A stretch of DNA of 64,000 nt, taken from contig JAYKNF010000018.1 of assembly GCA_036172665.1 (NCBI GenBank), positions 1,116,001 to 1,180,000 on the forward strand, written 5' to 3'. The stretch comes from Prosopocoilus inquinatus (lineage: Eukaryota; Arthropoda; Insecta; Coleoptera; Lucanidae). The position numbers and the translations under genes are program-made. The notes beneath the pieces are model-generated. The model was not told the DNA's origin and did no database searches. It saw only the letters and a program-made list of their open reading frames with translations. How positions within the stretch are numbered: the stretch's first letter is position 1; every line of letters begins with the position of its first letter. Of this stretch, positions 38,888 through 52,643 are shown piece by piece.

Positions 38888-41860
38888 ATCTATCATGTTA
38901 TTTGACGTTTGGATGGACTCCAGTAACCCTGACGTGAGATAAGAAGTACTCGGACGCAGCAGAACCTGGAAATAGTTTTAAACGAAACAACACGCATTAG
39001 CGTTGTTCCTGTGATGTATCTAATCGATCCTTACTCATCTATCATGTTATTTGGCGTTTCGATGGACTCCAGTAACTTTGATGTGAGATACGAAGTTCTC
39101 GGACGCAGCTGAAGCTGGAAATAGTTTTAAATGAAACAACACGTATTAGCGTTGTTCCTGTGATGTATCTAAACGATCCTTACTTATCTAACATGTTATT
39201 TGACGTTTGGATGGATTCCAGTAAGTATGATGTGAGATACAAAGTTTTTGGACGCAGCAGGAGCTGGAAATAGTTTTAAACGAAACAACACGTATTAGCG
39301 TTGTTCCTGTGCTGTATCTAATCGATCCTTACTCATATATCATGTTATTTGGCGTTTCGATGGACTCCAGTAGCTCTGATGTGAGATACGACGTTTTCGG
39401 ACGCAGCAGAAGCTGGAAATAGTTTTAAACGAAACAACACGTATTAGCGTTGTTCCTGTGATGTATCTAATCGATCCTTATTCATCTCTCATGTTATTTG
39501 ACGTTTGGATGGACTCCAGTAACTCTGATGAGAGACACAAAGATTTCGGACGCAGCAGAAGCTGGAAATAGTTTTGAACGAAACAACACGTATTAGCGTT
39601 GTTCCTGTGATGTATCTAATCGATCCTTACTCATCTATCATGTTATTTGACGTTTGGACCGACTCCAGTAACTCTGATGAGAGATACAAAGTTCTCGGAC
39701 GCAGTAGAAGCTGGAAATAGTTTTAAATGAAACAACACGTATTAGCGTTGTTCCTGTGATGTATCTAATCGATCCTTACTCATCTATCATGTTATTTGGC
39801 GTTTCGATGGACTCCAGTAGCTCTGATGTGAGATACGACGTTTTCTGAGGCAGCAGAAGCTGGAAATAGTTTTAAACGAAACAACACGCATTAGCGTTGT
39901 TCCTGTGATGTATCTAATCGATCCTTACTCATCTATCATGTTATTTGACGTTTCGATGGACTCCAGTAACTCTAATGTGAGAAACGAAATTTTCGGACGC
40001 AGCAGAAGCTGGAAATAGTTTTAAACGAAACAACACGCATTAGCGTTGTTCCTGTGATGTATCTAATCGATCCTTACTTATCTATCATGTTATTTGACGT
40101 TTGGATGGACTCCAGTAACCCTGACGTGAGATACGAAGTTCTCGGACGCAGCAGAAGCTGGAAATAGTTTTAAACGAAACAACACGCATTATTATTCCTG
40201 TGATGTATCTAATCGATCCTTACTCATATATCATGTTATTTGACGTTTGGATGGACTTCAGTAACTCTGATGAGAGACACAAAGATTTCGGACGCAGCAG
40301 AAGCTGGAAATAGTTTTGAACGAAACAACACGTATTAGCGCTGTTCCTGTGATGTATCTAATCGATCCTTACTTATCTATCATGTTATTTGACGTTTGGA
40401 TGGACTCCAGTAACCCTGACGTGAGATAAGAAGTACTCGGACGCAGCAGAACCTGGAAATAGTTTTAAACGAAACAACACGCATTAGCGTTGTTCCTGTG
40501 ATGTATCTAATCGATCCTTACTCATCTATCATGTTATTTGGCGTTTCGATGGACTCCAGTAACTTTGATGTGAGATACGAAGTTCTCGGACGCAGCTGAA
40601 GCTGGAAATAGTTTTAAATGAAACAACACGTATTAGCGTTGTTCCTGTGATGTATCTAAACGATCCTTACTTATCTAACATGTTATTTGACGTTTGGATG
40701 GATTCCAGTAAGTATGATGTGAGATACAAAGTTTTTGGACGCAGCAGGAGCTGGAAATAGTTTTAAACGAAACAACACGTATTAGCGTTGTTCCTGTGCT
40801 GTATCTAATCGATCCTTACTCATATATCATGTTATTTGGCGTTTCGATGGACTCCAGTAGCTCTGATGTGAGATACGACGTTTTCGGACGCAGCAGAAGC
40901 TGGAAATAGTTTTAAACGAAACAACACGTATTAGCGTTGTTCCTGTGATGTATCTAATCGATCCTTACTCATCTCTCATGTTATTTGACGTTTGGATGGA
41001 CTCCAGTAACTCTGATGAGAGACACAAAGATTTCGGACGCAGCAGAAGCTGGAAATAGTTTTGAACGAAACAACACGTATTAGCGTTGTTCCTGTGATGT
41101 ATCTAATCGATCCTTACTCATCTATCATGTTATTTGACGTTTGGACCGACTCCAGTAACTCTGATGAGAGATACAAAGTTCTCGGACGCAGTAGAAGCTG
41201 GAAATAGTTTTAAATGAAACAACACGTATTAGCGTTGTTCCTGTGATGTATCTAATCGATCCTTACTCATCTATCATGTTATTTGGCGTTTCGATGGACT
41301 CCAGTAGCTCTGATGTGAGATACGACGTTTTCTGAGGCAGCAGAAGCTGGAAATAGTTTTAAACGAAACAACACGCATTAGCGTTGTTCCTGTGATGTAT
41401 CTAATCGATCCTTACTCATCTATCATGTTATTTGACGTTTCGATGGACTCCAGTAACTCTAATGTGAGAAACGAAATTTTCGGACGCAGCAGAAGCTGGA
41501 AATAGTTTTAAACGAAACAACACGCATTAGCGTTGTTCCTGTGATGTATCTAATCGATCCTTACTTATCTATCATGTTATTTGACGTTTGGATGGACTCC
41601 AGTAACCCTGACGTGAGATACGAAGTTCTCGGACGCAGCAGAAGCTGGAAATAGTTTTAAACGAAACAACACGCATTATTATTCCTGTGATGTATCTAAT
41701 CGATCCTTACTCATATATCATGTTATTTGACGTTTGGATGGACTTCAGTAACTCTGATGAGAGACACAAAGATTTCGGACGCAGCAGAAGCTGGAAATAG
41801 TTTTGAACGAAACAACACGTATTAGCGCTGTTCCTGTGATGTATCTAATCGATCCTTACT
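38888..41860 (+). repeat. 10-monomer higher-order repeat, 1,487 bp, two copies
   Basis: GAGATAAGAAGTACTC recurs at 38936 and 40423, and CGCATTATTATTCCTG near 40187 and 41674, both 1,487 bp apart (10 x 149 minus 3). Each copy contains one 146-bp monomer in which CATTAGCGTTGTTCC has become CATTATTATTCC. Copies are about 38888-40374 and 40375-41860, differing by isolated bases such as TATTCATC (near 39480) against TACTCATC. Confidence 0.9.
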
Positions 41861-43440
41861 CATCTATCTTGTTATTTGACGTTTCGATGAACTCCAGTAA
41901 CTCTAATGTGAGATACGAAATTTTCGGACGCAGCAGAAGCTGGAAATAGTTTTAAATGAAACAACACGCATTAGCGTTGTTCCTGTGATGTATCTAATCG
42001 ATCCTTACTTATCTATCATGTTATTTGACGTTTGGATGGACTCCAGTAACCCTGACGTGAGATACGAAGTTCTCGGACGCAGCAGAAGCTGGAAATAGTT
42101 TTAAACGAAACAACACGCATTAGCGTTGTTCCTGTGATGTATCTAATCGATCCTTACTCATCTATCATGTTATTTGACGTTTCGATGGACTCCAGTAACT
42201 CTAATGTGAGATACGAAATTTTCGGACGCAGCAGAAGCTGAAAATAGTTTTAAACGAAACAACACGCATTAGCGTTGTTCCTGTGATGTATCTAATCGAT
42301 CCTTACTTATCTATCATGTTATTTGACGTTTGGATGGGCTCCAGTAACCCTGACGTGAGATACGAAGTTCTCGGACGCAGCAGAATCTGGAAATAGTTTT
42401 AAACGAAACAACACGCATTGGCGTTGTTCCTGTGATGTATCTAATCGATCCTTACTCATCTATCATGTTATTTGACGTTTGGATGGACTCCAGTAACCCT
42501 GACGTGAGATACGAAGTTCTCGGACGCAGCAGAAGCTGGATATAGTTTCAAACGAAACAACACGCATTAGCGTTGTTCCTGTGATGTATCTAATCGATCC
42601 TTACTCATCTATCATGTTATTTGGCGTTTCGATGGACTCCAGTAACTTTGATGTGAGATACGAAGTTCTCGGACGCAGCTGAAGCTAGAAATAGTTTTAA
42701 ACGAAACAACACGCATTAGCGTTGTTCCTGTGTAGTATCTAATCGATCCTAACTTATCTATCATGTTATTTGACATTTCGATGGACTCCAGTAGCTCTGA
42801 TGTGATATACGACGTTTTCGGACGCAGCAGCAGCTGGAAATAGTTTTAAACGAAACAACACATATTAGCGTTGTTCCTGTGATGTATCTAATCGATCCTT
42901 ACTCATCTATCATGTTATTTGACGTTTGGACGGACTCCAGTAACTCTGATGAGAGATACAAAGTTCTCGGACGCAGTAGAAGCTGGAAATAGTTTTGAAC
43001 GAAACAACACGTATTAGCGTTGGTCCTGTGATGTATCTAAACGATCTTTACTTATCTAACATGTTATTTGACGTTTGGATGGGCTCCAGTAAGTCTGATG
43101 TGAGATACAATGTTTTTGGACGCAGCAGAAGCTGGAAATAGTTTTAAACGAAACAACACGTATTAGCGTTGTTCCTGTGCTGTATCTAATCGATCCTTAC
43201 TCATATATCATGTTATTTGGCGTTTCGATGGACTCCAGTAGCTCTGATGTGAGATACGACGTTTTCGGACGCAGCAGAAGCTGGAAATAGTTTTAAACGA
43301 AACAACACGCATTAGCGTTGTTCCTGTGATGTATCTAATAGATCCTTACTCATCTATCATGTTATTTGGCGTTTCGATGGACTCCAGTAACTTTGATGTG
43401 AGATACGAAGTTCTCGGACGCAGCTGAAGCTGGAAATAGT
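41861..43440 (+). repeat. Block also found at 47473-49052, offset 5,612 bp
   Basis: Private variants such as CTGGATATAG (near 42539 and 48151), GTGTAGTATC with ATCCTAACTTATC, and GTTGGTCCTG recur 5,612 bp apart, which is 38 x 149 minus 50. The 50 bp are the 1-, 46- and 3-bp deletions lying between. Single-base differences exist, for example TTTTCGG against TTTCCGG near 42816/48428. This is an older relative of part of the 7,399-bp unit. Confidence 0.82.
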
Positions 43441-43959
43441 TTTAAATGAAACAACACGTATTAGCGTTGTTCCTGTGATGTATCTAATCGATCCTTACTC
43501 ATCTATCATGTTATTTGGCGTTTCGATGCACTCCAGTAACTTTGATGTGAGATACGAAGCTCTCGGACGCAGCAGAAGCTGGAAATAGTTTTAAACGAAA
43601 CAACACGTATTAGCGTTGTTCCTGTGATGTATCTAAAAGATCCTTACTCATCTATCATGTTATTTGACGTTTGGATGGACTCCAGTAACTCTGATGTGAG
43701 ATACAAAGTTTTTGGACGCAGCAGAAGCTGGAAATAGTTTTGAACTAAACAACACGTATTAGCGTTGTTCCTGTGATGTATCTAATCTATCCTTACTTAG
43801 GTACTATGTTATTTGACGTTTCGGTGGACTCCAGTAACTCTAATGTGAGATACGAAATTTTCGGACGCAGCAGCAGCTGGAAATAGTTTTAAACGAAACA
43901 ACACGTATTAGCGTTGTTCCTGTGATGTATCTAAACGATCCTTACTTATCTAACATGTT

Positions 43960-44345
43960 ATTTGACTTTTGGATGGACTCCAGCAAGTCTGATGTGAGAT
44001 ACAAAGTTTTTGGACGCAGCAGGAGCTGGAAATAGTTTTAAACGATACAACAGGTATTAGCGTTGTTCCTGTGATGTATCTAATCGATCCTTACACATCT
44101 ATCATGTTATTTGACGTTTGGATGGACTCCAGTAACTCTGATGTGAAATACAAAGTTTTTGGACGCAGCAGAAGCTGGAAATAGTTTTAAACGAAACAAC
44201 ACGTATTAGCGTTGTTCCTGTGATGTATCTAAACGATCCTTACTTATCTAACATGTTATTTGACTTTTGGATGGACTCCAGCAAGTCTGATGTGAGATAC
44301 AAAGTTTTTGGACGCAGCAGGAGCTGGAAATAGTTTTAAACGATA
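43960..44345 (+). repeat. 2-monomer local duplication, 298 bp
   Basis: GACTTTTGGATGG followed by CCAGCAAG is found at 43964 and 44262, 298 bp apart (2 x 149). The following GATACAACAGGTATTAG variant repeats as well. A third relative at about 45015 lacks the GACTTTT change. Confidence 0.82.
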
Positions 44346-46854
44346 CAACAGGTATTAGCGTTGTTCCTGTGCTGTATCTAATCGATCCTTACTCATATAT
44401 CATGTTATTTGGCGTTTCGATGGACTCCAGTAGCTCTGATGTGAGATACGACGTTTTCGGACGCAGCAGAAGCTGGAAATAGTTTTAAACGAAACAACAC
44501 GTATTAGCGTTGTTCCTGTGATGTATCTAATCGATCCTTACTCATCTATCATGTTATTTGACGTTTTGATGGACTCCAGTAACTCTAATGTGAGAAACGA
44601 AATTTTCGGACGCAGCAGAAGCTGGAAGTAGTTCTAAACGAAACAACACGCATTAGCGCTGTTCCTGTGATATATCTAATCGATCCTTACTTATCTATCA
44701 TGTTATTTGACGTTTGGATGGACTCCAGTAACCCTGACGTGAGATACGAAGTTCTCGGACGCAGCAGAACCTGGAAATAGTTTTAAACGAAACAACACGC
44801 ATTAGCGTTGTTCCTGTGATGTATCTAATCGATCCTTACTCATCTATCATGTTATTTGGCGTTTCGATGGACTCCAGTAACTTTGATGTGAGATACGAAG
44901 TTCTCGGACGCAGCTGAAGCTGGAAATAGTTTTAAATGAAACAACACGTATTAGCGTTGTTCCTGTGATGTATCTAAACGATCCTTACTTATCTAACATG
45001 TTATTTGACGTTTGGATGGACTCCAGCAAGTCTGATGTGAGATACAAAGTTTTTGGACGCAGCAGGAGCTGGAAATAGTTTTAAACGATACAACAGGTAT
45101 TAGCGTTGTTCCTGTGCTGTATCTAATCGATCCTTACTCATATATCATGTTATTTGGCGTTTCGATGGACTCCAGTAGCTCTGATGTGAGATACGACGTT
45201 TTCGGACGCAGCAGAAGCTGGAAATAGTTTTAAACGAAACAACACGTATTAGCGTTGTTCCTGTGATGTATCTAATCGATCCTTACTCATCTATCATGTT
45301 ATTTGACGTTTGGATGGACTCCAGTAACTCTGATGAGAGACACAAAGATTTCGGACGCAGCAGAAGCTGGAAATAGTTTTGAACGAAACAACACGTATTA
45401 GCGTTGTTCCTGTGATGTATCTAATCGATCCTTACTCATCTATCATGTTATTTGACGTTTGGATGGACTCCAGTAACTCTGATGTGAGATACAAAGTTTT
45501 TGAACGCAGCAGAAGCTGGAAATAGTTTTAAACGAAACAACACGTATTAGCGTTGTTCCTGTGATGTATCTAATCGATCCTTACTCATCTATCATGTTAT
45601 TTGACGTTTGGATGGACTCCAGTAACTCTGATGAGAGATACAAAGTACTCGGACGCAGTAGAAGCTGGAAATAGTTATAAATGAAACAACACGTATTAGC
45701 GTTGTTCCTGTGATGTATCTAATCGATCCTTACTCATCTATCATGTTATTTGGCGTTTCGATGGACTCCAGTAGCTCTGATGTGAGATACGACGTTTTCT
45801 GAGGCAGCAGAAGCTGGAAATAGTTTTAAACTAAACAACACGCATTAGCGTTGTTCCTGTGATGTATCTAATCGATCCTTACTCATCTATCATGTTATTT
45901 GACGTTTGGATGGACTTCAGTAACTCTGATGAGAGACACAAAGATTTCGGACGCAGCAGAAGCTGGAAATAGTTTTGAACGAAACAACACGTATTAGCGT
46001 TGTTCCTGTGATGTATCTAATCGATCCTTACTCATCTATCATGTTATTTGACGTTTGGATGGACTTCAGTAACTCTGATGAGAGACACAAAGATTTCGGA
46101 CGCAGCAGAAGCTGGAAATAGTTTTGAACGAAACAACACGTATTAGCGTTGTTCCTGTGATGTATCTAATCGATGTTTACTCATCTATCATGTTATTTGA
46201 CGTTTCGATGGACTCCAGTAACTCTAATGTGAGATACGAAATTTTCGGACGCAGCAGAAGCTGGAAATAGTTTTAAACGAAACAACACGCATTAGCGTTG
46301 TTCCTGTGATGTATCTAATCGATCTTTACTTATCTATCATGTTATTTGACGTTTGGATGGACTCCAGTAACCCTGACGTGAGATACGAAGTTCTCGGACG
46401 CAGCAGAAGCTGGAAAGAGTTTTAAACGAAACAACACGCATTAGCGTTGTTCCTGTGATGTATCTAATCGATCCTTACTCATCTATAATGTTATTTGACG
46501 TTTCGATGGACTCCAGTAACTCTAATGTGAGATACGAAATTTTCGGACGCAGCAGAAGCTGAAAATAGTTTTAAACGAAACAACACGCATTAGCGTTGTT
46601 CCTGTGATGTATCTAATCGATCCTTACTTATCTATCATGTTATTTGACGTTTGGATGGGCTCCAGTAACCCTGACGTGAGATACGAAGTTCTCGGACGCA
46701 GCAGAATCTGGAAATAGTTTTAAACGAAACAACACGCATTGGCGTTGTTCCTGTGATGTATCTAATCGATCCTTACTCATCTATCATGGTATTTGACGTT
46801 TGGATGGACTCCAGTAACTTTGATGTGAGATACGAAGTTCTCGGACGCAGCAGA

Positions 46855-46880
46855 AGCTGGAAATATTTTAAACGAAACAA
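46855..46880 (+). repeat. 148-bp monomer (1-bp deletion)
   Basis: GGAAATATTTTAAACG lacks one base against GGAAATAGTTTTAAACG. The same change appears near 50689, 54264 and 58088, so it occurs twice in each 7,399-bp unit. A similar but distinct 1-bp loss (GGAAATGTTTTAAAC) is at 35547. Confidence 0.88.
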
Positions 46881-47289
46881 CACGTATTAGCGTTGTTCCT
46901 GTGATGTATCTAATCGATCCTTACTCATCTATCATGTTATTTGAAGTTTGGATGGACTCCAGTAACTCTGATGTGAGATACAAAGTTTTTGGACGCAGCA
47001 GAAGCTGGAAATAGTTTTGAACGAAACAATACCTATTAGCGTTGTTCCTGTGATGTATCTAAACGATCCTTAATTATCTAACATGTTATTTGACGTTTGG
47101 ATGGACTCCAGTAAGTCTGATGTGAGATACAAAGTTTTGGGACGCAGCAGGAGCTGGAAATAGTTTTAAACGAAACAACACGTATTAGCGTTGTTCCTGT
47201 GCTGTATCTAATCGATCCTTACTTATCTATCATGTTATTTGACGTTTGGATGGACTCCAGTAACCCTGACGTGAGATACGAAGTTCTCG

Positions 47290-47320
47290 GACGCAGCAGA
47301 AGCTAAGTATCTAATCGATC
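47290..47320 (+). repeat. 103-bp truncated monomer (46-bp deletion), first copy
   Basis: GCAGAAGCTAAGTATCTAATCG joins position 2 of the monomer to about position 50 through AA, a net loss of 46 bp that removes the AACAAC...GTTGTT dyad. The recurrence near 54703 is exactly 7,399 bp away, so both come from one event inside the 50-monomer unit. Confidence 0.92.
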
Positions 47321-47429
47321 CTTACTTATCTATCATGTTATTTGACGTTTGGATGGACTCCAGTAACCCTGACGTGAGATACGAAGTTCTCGGACGCAGC
47401 AGAAGCTGGAAATAGTTTTAAACGAAACA

Positions 47430-47450
47430 ACACGCATTATTATTCCTGTG
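47430..47450 (+). repeat. 146-bp monomer (3-bp deletion in the dyad)
   Basis: CATTATTATTCC replaces CATTAGCGTTGTTCC, destroying the right arm of the dyad. The same scar is at about 40190, 41677 and 54838. Its sharing between the 1,487-bp HOR and the 7,399-bp unit indicates common descent of those blocks. Confidence 0.9.
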
Positions 47451-50400
47451 ATGTATCTAATCGATCCTTACTCATCTATCATGTTATTTGACGTTTCGAT
47501 GGACTCCAGTAACTCTAATGTGAGATACGAAATTTTCGGACGCAGCAGAAGCTGGAAATAGTTTTAAATGAAACAACACGCATTAGCGTTGTTCCTGTGA
47601 TGTATCTAATCGATCCTTACTTATCTATCATGTTATTTGACGATTGGATGGACTCCAGTAACCCTGACGTGAGATACGAAGTTCTCGGACGCAGCAGAAG
47701 CTGGAAATAGTTTTAAACGAAACAACACGCATTAGCGTTGTTCCTGTGATGTATCTAATCGATCCTTACTCATCTATCATGTTATTTGACGTTTCGATGG
47801 ACTCCAGTAACTCTAATGTGAGATACGAAATTTTCGGACGCAGCAGAAGCTGAAAATAGTTTTAAACGAAACAACACGCATTAGCGTTGTTCCTGTGATG
47901 TATCTAATCGATCCTTACTTATCTATCATGTTATTTGACGTTTGGATGGGCTCCAGTAACCCTGACGTGAGATACGAAGTTCTCGGACGCAGCAGAATCT
48001 GGAAATAGTTTTAAACGAAACAACACGCATTGGCGTTGTTCCTGTGATGTATCTAATCGATCCTTACTCATCTATCATGTTATTTGACGTTTGGATGGAC
48101 TCCAGTAACCCTGACGTGAGATACGAAGTTCTCGGAAGCAGCAGAAGCTGGATATAGTTTTAAACGAAACAACACGCATTAGCGTTGTTCCAGTGATGTA
48201 TCTAATCGATCCTTACTCATCTATCATGTTATTTGGCGTTTCGATGGACTCCAGTAACTTTGATGTGAGATACGAAGTTCTCGGACGCAGCTGAAGCTAG
48301 AAATAGTTTTAAACGAAACAACACGCATTAGCGTTGTTCCTGTGTAGTATCTAATCGATCCTAACTTATCTATCATGTTATTTGACATTTCGATGGACTC
48401 CAGTAGCTCTGATGTGATATACGACGTTTCCGGACGCAGCAGCAGCTGGAAATAGTTTTAAACGAAACAACACATATTAGCGTTGTTCCTGTGATGTATC
48501 TAATCGATCCTTACTTAGCTACTATGTTATTTGACGTTTCGATGGACTCCAGTAACTATAATGTGAGATACGAAATTTTCGGACGCAGCAGCAGCTGGAA
48601 ATAGTTTGAAACGAAACAACACATATTAACGTTGTTCCTGTGATGTATCTAATCGATCCTTACTCATCTATCATGTTATTTGACGTTTGGACGGACTCCA
48701 GTAACTCTGATGAGAGATACAAAGTTCTCGGACGCAGTAGAAGCTGGAAATAGTTTTGAACGAAACAACACGTATTAGCGTTGGTCCTGTGATGTATCTA
48801 AACGATCCTTACTTATCTAACATGTTATTTGATGTTTGGATGGGCTCCAGTAAGTCTGATGTGAGATACAAAGTTTTTGGACGCAGCAGAAGCTGGAAAT
48901 AGTTTTAAACGAAACAACACGTATTAGCGTTGTTCCTGTGCTGTATCTAATCGATCCTTACTCATATATCATGTTATTTGGCGTTTCGATGGACTCCAGT
49001 AGCTCTGATGTGAGATACGACGTTTTCGGACGCAGCAGAAGCTGGAAATAGTTTTAAACGAAACAACACGCATTAGCGTTGTTCCTGTGATGTATCTAAT
49101 CGATCCTTACTCATCTATCATGTTATTTGGCGTTTCGATGGACTCCAGTAACTTTGATGTGAGATACGAAGTTCTCGGACGCAGCTGAAGCTGGAAATAG
49201 TTTTGAACTAACCAACACGTATTAGCGTTGTTGCTGTGATGTATCTAATCGATCCTTACTTAGCTACTATGTTATTTGACGTTTCGATATACTCCAGTAA
49301 CTCTAATGTGAGATACGAAATTTTCGGACGCAGCAGCAGCTGGAAATAGTTTGAAACGAAACAACACATATTAGCTTTGTTCCTGTGATGTATCTAATCG
49401 ATCCTTACTCATCTATCATGTTATTTGACGTTTGGACGGACTCCAGTAACTCTGATGAGAGATACAAAGTTCTCGGACGCAGTAGAAGCTGGAAATAGTT
49501 TTAAATGAAACAACACGTATTAGCGTTGTTCCTGTGATGTATCTAATCGATCCTTACTCATCTATCATGTTATTTGGCGTTTCGATGGACTCCAGTAGCT
49601 CTGATGTGAGATACGACGTTTTCTGAGGCAGCAGAAGCTGGAAATAGTTTTAAACGAAACAACACGCATTAGCGTTGTTCCTGTGATGTATCTAATCGAT
49701 CCTTACTCATCTATCATGTTATTTGACGTTTCGATGGACTCCAGTAACTCTAATGTGAGAATCGAAATTTTCGGACGCAGCAGAAGCTGGAAATAGTTTT
49801 AAACGAAACAACACGCATTAGCGTTGTTCCTGTGATGTATCTAATCGATCCTTACTCATCTATCATGTTATTTGACGTTTGGATGGACTTCAGTAACTCT
49901 GATGAGAGACACAAAGATTTCGGACGCAGCAGAAGCTGGAAATAGTTTTGAACGAAACAACACGTATTAGCGTTGTTCCTGTGATGTATCTAATCGATGT
50001 TTACTCATCTATCATGTTATTTGACGTTTCGATGGACTCCAGTAACTCTAATGTGAGATACGAAATTTTCGGACGCAGCAGAAGCTGGAAATAGTTTTAA
50101 ACGAAACAACACGCATTAGCGTTGTTCCTGTGATGTATCTAATCGATCTTTACTTATCTATCATGTTATTTGACGTTTGGATGGACTCCAGTAACCCTGA
50201 CGTGAGATACGAAGTTCTCGGACGCAGCAGAAGCTGGAAAGAGTTTTAAACGAAACAACACGCATTAGCGTTGTTCCTGTGATGTATCTAATCGATCCTT
50301 ACTCATCTATCATGTTATTTGACGTTTCGATGGACTCCAGTAACTCTAATGTGAGATACGAAATTTTCGGACGCAGCAGAAGCTGAAAATAGTTTTAAAC

Positions 50401-52440
50401 GAAACAACACGCATTAGCGTTGTTCCTGTGATGTATCTAATCGATCCTTACTTATCTATCATGTTATTTGACGTTTGGATGGGCTCCAGTAACCCTGACG
50501 TGAGATACGAAGTTCTCGGACGCAGCAGAATCTGGAAATAGTTTTAAACGAAACAACACGCATTGGCGTTGTTCCTGTGATGTATCTAATCGATCCTTAC
50601 TCATCTATAATGGTATTTGACGTTTGGATGGACTCCAGTAACTCTGATGTGAGATACGAAGTTCTCGGACGCAGCAGAAGCTGGAAATATTTTAAACGAA
50701 ACAACACGTATTAGCGTTGTTCCTGTGATGTATCTAATCGATCCTTACTCATCTATCATGTTATTTGAAGTTTGGATGGACTCCAGTAACTCTGATGTGA
50801 GATACAAAGTTTTTGGACGCAGCAGAAGCTGGAAATAGTTTTGAACTAAACAACACGTATTAGCGTTGTTCCTGTGATGTATCTAATCGATCCTTACTTA
50901 GCTACTATGTTATTTGACGTTTCGATGGACTCCAGTAACTCTAATGTGAGAAACGAAATTTTCGGACGCAGCAGCAGCTGGAAATAATTTGAAACGAAAC
51001 AACACATATTAGCGTTGTTCCTGTGATGTATCTAATCGATCCTTACTCATCTATCATGTTATTTGACGTTTGGACGGACTCCAGTAACTCTGATGAGAGA
51101 TACAAAATTCTCGGACGCAGTAGAAGCTGGAAATAGTTTTAAATGAAACAACACGTATTAGCGTTGTTCCTGTGATGTATCTAATCGATCCTTACTCATT
51201 TATCATGATATTTGGCGTTTCGATGGACTCCAGTAGCTCTGATGTGAGATACGACGTTTTCTGAGGCAGCAGAAGCTTTAAATAGTTTTAAACGAAACAA
51301 CACGCATTAGCGTTGTTCCTGTGATGTATCTAATCGATCCTTACTCATCTATCATGTTATTTGACGTTTGGATGGACTCCAGTAACCCTGACGTGAGATA
51401 CGAAGTTCTCGGACGCAGCAAAACCTGGAAATAGTTTTAAACGAAACAACACGCATTAGCGTTGTTCCTGTGATGTATCTAATCGATCCTTACTCATCTA
51501 TCGTGTTATTTGGCGTTTCGATGGACTCCAGTAACTTTGATGTGAGATACGATGTCCTCGGACGCAGCTGAAGCTGGAAATAGTTTTAAATGAAACAACA
51601 CGTATTAGCGTTGTTCCTGTGATGTATCTAAACGATCCTTACTTATCTAACATGTTATTTGACGTTTGGATGGACTCCAGTAAGTCTGATGTGAGATACA
51701 AAGTTTTTGGACGCAGCAGGAGCTGGAAATAGTTTTAAACGAAACAACACGTATTAGCGTTGTTCCTGTGCTGTAACTAATCGATCCTTACTCATATATC
51801 ATGTTATTTGGCGTTTCGATGGACTCAAGTAGCTCTGATGTGAGATACGACGTTTTCGGACGCAGCAGAAGCTGGAAATAGTTTTAAACGAAACAACACG
51901 TACTAGCGTTGTTCCTGTGATGTATCTAATCGATCCTTACTCATCTATCGTGTTATTTGACGTTTGGATGGACTCCAGTAACTCTGATGTGAGATTCGAC
52001 GTTTTCGGACGCAGCAGAAGCTGGAAATAGTTTTAAACGAAACAACACGTATTAGCGTTGTTCCTGTGATGTATCTAATCGATCCTTACTCATCTATCAT
52101 GTTATTTGACGTTTGGATGGACTCCAGTAACTCTGATGAGAGACACAAAGATTTCGGACGCAGCAGAAGCTGGAAATAGTTTTGAACGAAACAACACGTA
52201 TTAGCGTTGTTCCTGTGATGTATCTAATCGATCCTTACTCATCTATCATGTTATTTGGCGTTTCGATGGACTCCAGTAACTTTGATGTGAGATACGAAGT
52301 TCTCGGACGCAGCTGAAGCTGGAAATAGTTTTAAATGAAAGAACACGTATTAGCGTTGTTCCTGTGATGTATCTAAACGATCCTTACTTATCTAACATGT
52401 TATTTGACGTTTGGACGGACTCCAGTAACTCTGATGAGAG

Positions 52441-52643
52441 ACACAAAGATTTCGGACGCAGCAGAAGCTGGAAATAGTTTTGAACGAAACAACACGTATT
52501 AGCGTTGTTCCTGTGATGTATCTAATCGATCCTTACTCATCTATCATGTTATTTGGCGTTTCGATGGACTCCAGTAACTTTGATGTGAGATACGAAGTTC
52601 TCGGACGCAGCTGAAGCTGGAAATAGTTTTAAATGAAAGAACA
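52441..52643 (+). repeat. Linker monomers between the two 7,399-bp copies
   Basis: About 1.4 monomers that are present once in the 7,399-bp periodicity. They duplicate the immediately upstream GATGAGAGACAC and CTTTGATG monomers (compare 52136-52340), including the shared variant AATGAAAGAACACG, so they arose by a short local duplication of 298 bp. Confidence 0.8.

Larger units (their letters stand above)
45245..52440 (+). repeat. 50-monomer unit, 7,399-bp period, first copy
   Basis: This 7.2-kb block recurs at 52644-59839 at a constant offset of 7,399 bp (50 x 149 minus 51). Matching private markers are TTTTTGAACGCAG (45501 and 52900), CGATGTTTACTC, GCTAAGTATC, CATTATTATTCC, GGAAATATTTTAAAC (twice per copy) and CATTTATCATGATATTTG (51197 and 58596). 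I noticed only about two substitutions between the copies (near 51363/58762 and 51827/59226). It contains a 26-monomer internal duplication (CGATGTTTAC at 46171 and 49995, 3,824 bp apart). Copies diverge at 52441/59840. Confidence 0.9.
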
